Shown here one piece after another: positions 59,330 through 64,000 of a stretch of 64,000 nucleotides of DNA. The notes under the pieces were generated by a model that was not told the origin of the DNA, made no database searches, and saw nothing but the letters and a program-made list of their open reading frames with translations. Source of the stretch: Cristatella mucedo (lineage: Eukaryota > Bryozoa > Phylactolaemata > Cristatellidae); the NCBI GenBank assembly GCA_009760855.2, contig WPIO01000032.1, positions 436,501 to 500,500 of the forward strand. The letters are read 5' to 3'. The first letter of the stretch is position 1. Each line of letters starts with the position of its first letter. Both the position numbers and the translations under genes were made by a program.

Positions 59330-60482
59330 ACACTGAATATGGTTAGTTGTAGTGCAAAGGCATGCTTAAATGAACTGTTTACAGGCTATGCGTGCTACAT
59401 GTTCCCACAATACTGACATCTGGAGCCTTGTTGATTGGCTCACATTTTTGACGAAGGCGGCTCAAATGTAATCGCTTCGAGTTAAGGCACAAACGGCTAA
59501 CGGGAGATGTAAAGTTGCAGATAACAAGCATTTCGACGGATGTTTAGGCTGCAACCACTGTATGTCTGTGGCTTTTGCGTTTCATAGGGAAATAGATAAT
59601 CCAAGCCGTATCCCGCCATTGCTAAGAATAGGTATGCCCCAGTCCGTCTCAAAGTTGACGGGAAAATGAAAATGGTGGTCAGCGTGACGCTACGTAAAAC
59701 GATTAAAGTTATTAGACAACGGACCGCTTTTCAGGTATCTTAAAATGGCTGGAAGCTGAGATAATGTTTGCATACCCAGTGTGGAGGCGCTACGATTACG
59801 GTGCTCGAACTGTAGCCGTTGCACTTTCCGTACATGTCGTATTTACCTAATGACTCATGCTTCAATCGCAACATCCGTTCTCTGTCGTTGGCTTCCACGT
59901 TTTTTTATCTGTTGTTATACTAATGGTGTGATGCTATCTTCTGAAAGAATTAAGTGCGAGAATTTAGTAGTTTAACTACATGGTCGGCTAGTCAGCAACA
60001 GGTGTCCTGAGGCGGATCGCCCATCGCGTAAATCTGAGAGACATCTTAGATCTTGTAGAAAAAGGGAGAGCCAATGTTTAATTGAAGGTGATTGGACGTC
60101 TTTAACAGCCCGAGCCGGATGGCCGTTGCGGTAGGCCTTCGATTGCTCTATGGCTTTCGCGTCATTCAGCATTCACAGCTCAGTAGTCTTTCTGTGATTC
60201 GTCTGAAACAGCTAGCCAGTCGATACGTGGTCGGTCGTGGCTAAAGTATTTAAAAGACTATCCAGCCAGGGCAGTTTTATAAGTGGCTAAAGTATAACTG
60301 CATTCCTGAAAATTAAGAGCTCACTTGAGTTTAAGCAGCGAATTGTGAGGTAGACAAAAACTCCAGCAATTATAAAAACGTGATCACAATGCCTGGAAAG
60401 AGTTTTTTTGTAGAGTTTGCAACCGCAAAATCAGAGATATAGGTCTAGATTCGTATTTTGGCCAAAGTTATGGAATTGAGAC
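59330..60482. other. No recognised gene
   Basis: Single-copy DNA. No clear similarity to the region 3' of the unit genes was noticed. Short open frames only. Confidence 0.45.
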
Positions 60483-60630
60483 GAGCTTGATAGCCCAGAA
60501 GGTACGGTGTTTGTACTTCACGACCATGGTCGTCGTTTTAAATCCTGAAGTGGGTGATACTGTGTTGCAAACTGCAATCGGAGGTGATAGCCGTTAAGGC
60601 TCTTCTGCCGCTATACTCACGGGGCAGATA
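60483..60630 (+). mobile_element. Old tRNA-derived SINE
   Basis: GGTACGGTGTTTGTACTTCA, AAATCCTGAAGTGGGTGATA and GGTGATAGCCGTTAAGGCTC align along the length of the 63200 copy, with substitutions in both promoter boxes. Confidence 0.72.
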
Positions 60631-60689
60631 AATAGGCTTGTATTGCAGCTGTGCTCCTCTGAATCGACTTACCACATCGACTCTGGATC

Positions 60690-60965
60690 CAAAATCGAGG
60701 TGATCAACGCATAATTAGGTATTGCATCTCCGTCTGTAACAAAGCTCAACAAAGCCACCGAGACCGTGTGGGTATTGAGCAGGTGAGCTTGGTAAATCAC
60801 ACTTATGGCTTGGGTAGTTTTTTGTACACATTTTGGTAGTGAACTTACTAAATCACACAACAAAGAGAAAGAGAGAATCATAGCCGAGTCAGGAGAGAAG
60901 TCGAGGTAGTGAGTAGCATGTAATTAGCAGCTCAGAACTGCTGGATGGTTTGTATTATAGTCAGC
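60690..60965 (-). mobile_element. LINE A-family 3' end
   Basis: TTGCATCTCCGTCTGTAACA followed by AACAAAGAGAAAGAGAGAAT and GTCGAGGTAGTGAGTAGCAT match the LINE A end in the units (ATCTCCGTCTGTAACTCCAC, CAGTTGAGGTAGTGAGTAGC). It lies about 2.2 kb after the gene ATG; in the units LINE A begins about 2.4 kb after it. Confidence 0.78.
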
Positions 60966-61034
60966 ATATTTTATGTAATGCCTTTCTGTAAGTCGAGCCT
61001 GCATACATTACTGTTATACTTTCAAATTCCGTAC

Positions 61035-61420
61035 GTATTAAAGCACTTATCCGTCATACCGTTGAGGTTAGCTGCGACAACTGATTAACTGAACGTATGC
61101 CTTTTAAGTTTTCAATGACGGAATAATCTTTGGCAAAACCTCGATGAATAAACTATTCTTTATGAGACGCGCAACAATTGGGCAGTTGTAGAAAACAACT
61201 TCTCATTATTTTAATGGTGCGTCATGCAAACCTCATAATCGGTGCTCGAGATTTGTCATTTTTGATTAGTACTTTACGCACAGATTCTCTTTGTTAAAAG
61301 CACGACTTCGAACACTGTATTGGAGTTAAACTTGCTTCACGATTTAGGCCGTCTGTTCGAGTTAAGACAGCAGGCCATTATTTATTTCTCAATGCAAGCC
61401 ATGGTAAGAGCAGTTAATGC
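61035..61420 (+). repeat. Diverged copy of the unit block 17340-17700
   Basis: Collinear similarity over several hundred bases in the same orientation, ending in a weak SINE-like part (TTGCTTCACGATTTAGGCCG, GTTCGAGTTAAGACAGCAGG). Could be an old dispersed repeat or part of an ancient larger duplication with the 58-kb gene. Confidence 0.5.
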
Positions 61421-61559
61421 TCTCCTTTCACTTTATATCAATGCTGTTAAGATATATAAAAATTATTATTCTACTACCATGCTTACATTTATTTCCATAA
61501 AGTTACCCACTTTCCGTGGTAGAAATCATGTTCTATCATCATGCAAGATTAGAGACTAG

Positions 61560-62150
61560 CTATGAAGGGGCTGGCCAGATATCCTTTTAGCTCCAAGGTT
61601 TTATCTAAGCTAGACAATGCAGATCAGTTATTGTAATGCTACCGTAAAAAGCTGGGAAGCCTGTTCTGCCGGTTGTGCATGCATCTGCATGGTCGGTTGA
61701 TAATCCCAAGCATTGCTGCCACCCGTACCTATTTCTGAGGGAGCGGAGATCCATGGTTTAAAAATACATTCAAAGCAAATTTCTTAGGCTCATTCGAAAG
61801 GCATGTCATCGCAGGGCTAATTCAAACTTGCTCAACAACTGCTGTTCCAGTTTCAGCCCACTCGTGCCGTCGGTTCTTATTTATGTAGAATAAATAACCT
61901 GTTCAATACTTTCCCTATTAGATCATCGGTGATTAAACTAATGTTTTACAGGTTCTAAATTATGGAATGAAATACAAAATCCTTGTGCCATATAGACTTA
62001 TCCCAGATACTAATACTGGTGTATATTTTCCAGCCATCGCGTGATTCATCCTCCTTGCTACACAAACCGAGCGGCAGCTCTCAGGTGCTAAAACTTTTCC
62101 TATGAACTTCAAAATAAAAATGATCGGAGGCCATCTGCAGGGAATTAGAC
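61560..62150 (+). mobile_element. Heavily decayed LINE A-family fragment
   Basis: AAATTTCTTAGGCTCATTCG and CTGCTGTTCCAGTTTCAGCC align with LINE C (AAAGTTCTTACGCTGACCCA, CTGCTGCATCAGTTTCAGCC), followed by a matching AATAAATAACCTGTTC and TCTAAATTATGGAATGAAAT. No frame remains. Confidence 0.62.
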
Positions 62151-63195
62151 GTGGACTAGACTCCTAACAAGAATTAACCTCAACTTCTAGGCAACCGCTT
62201 CAGAGCTAAAGTTTACAAGATGACGGCCATCTTTCGTTTAGCCATCAGCACAGGGGTTTGTTTCGCGAGACGGAGTTGGTAAACAACACTACGGGAACGG
62301 AAAGCCGTCGCGGCTTTGAGTGTGCTCCTCTAGAGTAAAATCTCCAATGTAAAAGTGAGTCATGAATCAGCTTATTCGAGTACTAAAAGTGCACCCGGCG
62401 GGTTTTCACTAAGGCATCAGAGCATCAGGGACCACCAGCAACTCGCGGCTTTATAAAAGGGACAGAACGACCTTCCTTCGATACTGTACTCGTGAATCAG
62501 ATTCATTGTTACTGAAAAAACATCCATCGGACATTCGGGTTTCTATGACCTCAAGGTTTGCTTCATTCGATTGGCGCCAGCTGGGCAAAGCTCCGATTTG
62601 GAATAGGTAAACTATGGATAACCTTTAGCACTCAGCTAACAGAGCTCTTGCAATTCCAGAGTCTTCTGCCTGTCCACTTGCAAATGTTACTAGTGTAACA
62701 GTGTCTGTGTCAATTTTTAATTGACCGTGGCATTGACGTCAACCACCTGCGAGCAGTTATCGACTACCGTGTTTTACATCAGATGTGGCCCGTCTGTAAG
62801 TTGATGGAATTTTCCCATGGACATGATGCACCTCAAGAGCTGCCGGGAGAGCAGATCAAGCAGACCACGAGGTTGTTGTGTCGGGAAACGAGGGCTTGTA
62901 GCACATGCTGGTACGTGACCGGCGAAATCCTGCCTGTAGCCACAAAACCGACAGCAGGTCGGAATGTTGTGGAATGAGAGCCAAGCCTAGCATTCCTACC
63001 TGGGAGCATGTCGTGGCAGGCAGACTGAAGACATTGATGCTCCGGTTGGAGCCGCACGTGGAGTCTAGTCGATTGAAAGTTTCTCTGGCACTCCAATCGG
63101 CCGTCTAGATTCAGCGGCTCTCACCTTCACTTAGTTTAGCTGTTCGGCTCAAGCAGTATCCTTGGCCTTACAAACCATTGCAGCTTGGTGAGCCG
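62151..63195. other. No recognised gene
   Basis: Short overlapping frames at 62783-63108 on both strands without domain signals. Confidence 0.45.
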
Positions 63196-63199
63196 TGAT

Positions 63200-63352
63200 G
63201 CCACACGAGGTAAGGCGGTTGCTTTCACGACCTCGGTCCCGAGGTCATGGGTTCAATTCTTGCAGTGGGCGATTCTTGATCGCCACTGCAAGCGGTGGTA
63301 ATAGCCGTAAAGGCTCTTATGTCGCTATACAAAAAAGGCTGTTTAATCAGCT
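63200..63352 (+). mobile_element. tRNA-derived SINE
   Basis: GAGGTAAGGCGGTTGCTTTC, CATGGGTTCAATTCTTGCAG (B box), AGCGGTGGTAATAGCCGTAA and AAAAAAGGCTGTTTAATCAG. Near full length, used here as the reference for the family. Confidence 0.84.
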
Positions 63353-64000
63353 AGGAATTAATTATATTAATTAAATAATTATAGCTTGGTGCATTATATG
63401 CGAGATACGATCGTGCGTTCCCGGGCTCCTAGAGCCTGTAATAACCATCGTTGCTACGTAATCCAGTTCGATGGTTGTGGATGTATGTACGCCATTGTTC
63501 CGTCAGCGGTCGACGGGCTTCATCCTGAGATCGAACACAGTGGGCAACACCAGGCTGCCCTGCCGTAAAGCTGAGGTGTTCACGAAACGCAATCGGCCGC
63601 AGGACAACCCTCGGAAAGCAAGAGACTAGCCTGCTTGCCTAAAGGGTAATGGCGCTCCACTAACCATCTGATCGCCTAGCCCTGCCTGACTCGACGTAAC
63701 ACTTGAAAGAGTGACACCTATGTAAAGCACCTACCTGGGTCGTTTAGAGGGAGCACCATAACAATTCGAGAAGACCTAGGGGCTACCATGGCATGCAAAA
63801 CCTGCACGGAGGGTAGCCCAGTCGAACGCGACACGCTGATCAGTAGAGCCTGTGCATCGAATTGATCACTAAACATGAGATTTTCTACCCTCAGATGGAC
63901 TGGCGGCAGCAGCACATCTATTGCAGGCGGTCGAGCATGCTCTGACAGGGATTGCAGCCAAGCCATCGCTTTGTTGGTTAGTGACGAGAGAGGAGACCGT
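63353..64000. other. No recognised gene; possible further tRNA-like repeat
   Basis: The minus strand of 63560-63695 reads CAGATGGTTAGTGGAGCGCC then GAGGGTTGTCCTGCGGC, resembling A and B boxes of a tRNA-derived element. Only one copy is in the window, so it cannot be confirmed. No protein gene recognised. Confidence 0.3.

Noticed and set aside
62575-62610. GCAAAGCTCCGATTT shared with 9506-9520
   Set aside because: Only about 15 exact bases with weak flanking similarity; too short to claim homology without a computed alignment.

Overview
The window is eukaryotic, almost certainly an invertebrate animal genome; I cannot assign a phylum. The reasons are: spliced genes with GT-AG introns and a TATA promoter, many 5'-truncated non-LTR retrotransposons of the CR1/L2/Jockey group, tRNA-derived SINEs, long (GA)n, (AT)n and GGGCA arrays, and no prokaryotic gene organisation. 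Most open frames are shadows of repeats.

Layout. 1-6349: single-copy DNA with one large minus-strand LINE (1253-3832) that still reads as reverse transcriptase, and a short LINE 3' end at 4677. 6350-about 52000: a head-to-tail segmental duplication. Three full units (starts 6350, 18858, 31412; 12508, 12554 and 11699 bp) are followed by a fourth, truncated unit (start 43111). Units are nearly identical base for base but differ by diagnostic indels. Each carries, in order: a GGGCA minisatellite, a promoter, a small two-exon gene, LINE A (minus), a partial SINE, and LINE B (minus). Units 1-3 then continue with (GA)n tracts, LINE C (plus; lost in unit 3), a SINE (minus), and LINE D (plus). 52000-64000: the 5' half of the fourth LINE B with another LINE inserted in it, SINEs, decayed LINEs, and at 58464 a diverged fifth gene copy with the same promoter.

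The recurring gene encodes a secreted protein of about 136 residues: signal peptide, two poly-Asn blocks, seven 10-residue repeats with consensus [K/E]V[P/K]VP[Y/V]xV[V/I][E/K], and a conserved EYEPE[G/A]W end. Genes in units 1, 2 and 4 look intact and have identical exons. Unit 3 and the diverged copy each carry one extra A in the Asn-coding tract. In the diverged copy the repeat region shows 16 synonymous against 4 amino-acid-changing codon differences, and its promoter elements keep base-exact spacing to the ATG. This points to a real, selected gene family amplified in dosage by segmental duplication. The low-complexity, alternating K/V/P/Y/E composition suggests an extracellular structural protein; the function is inferred, not shown.
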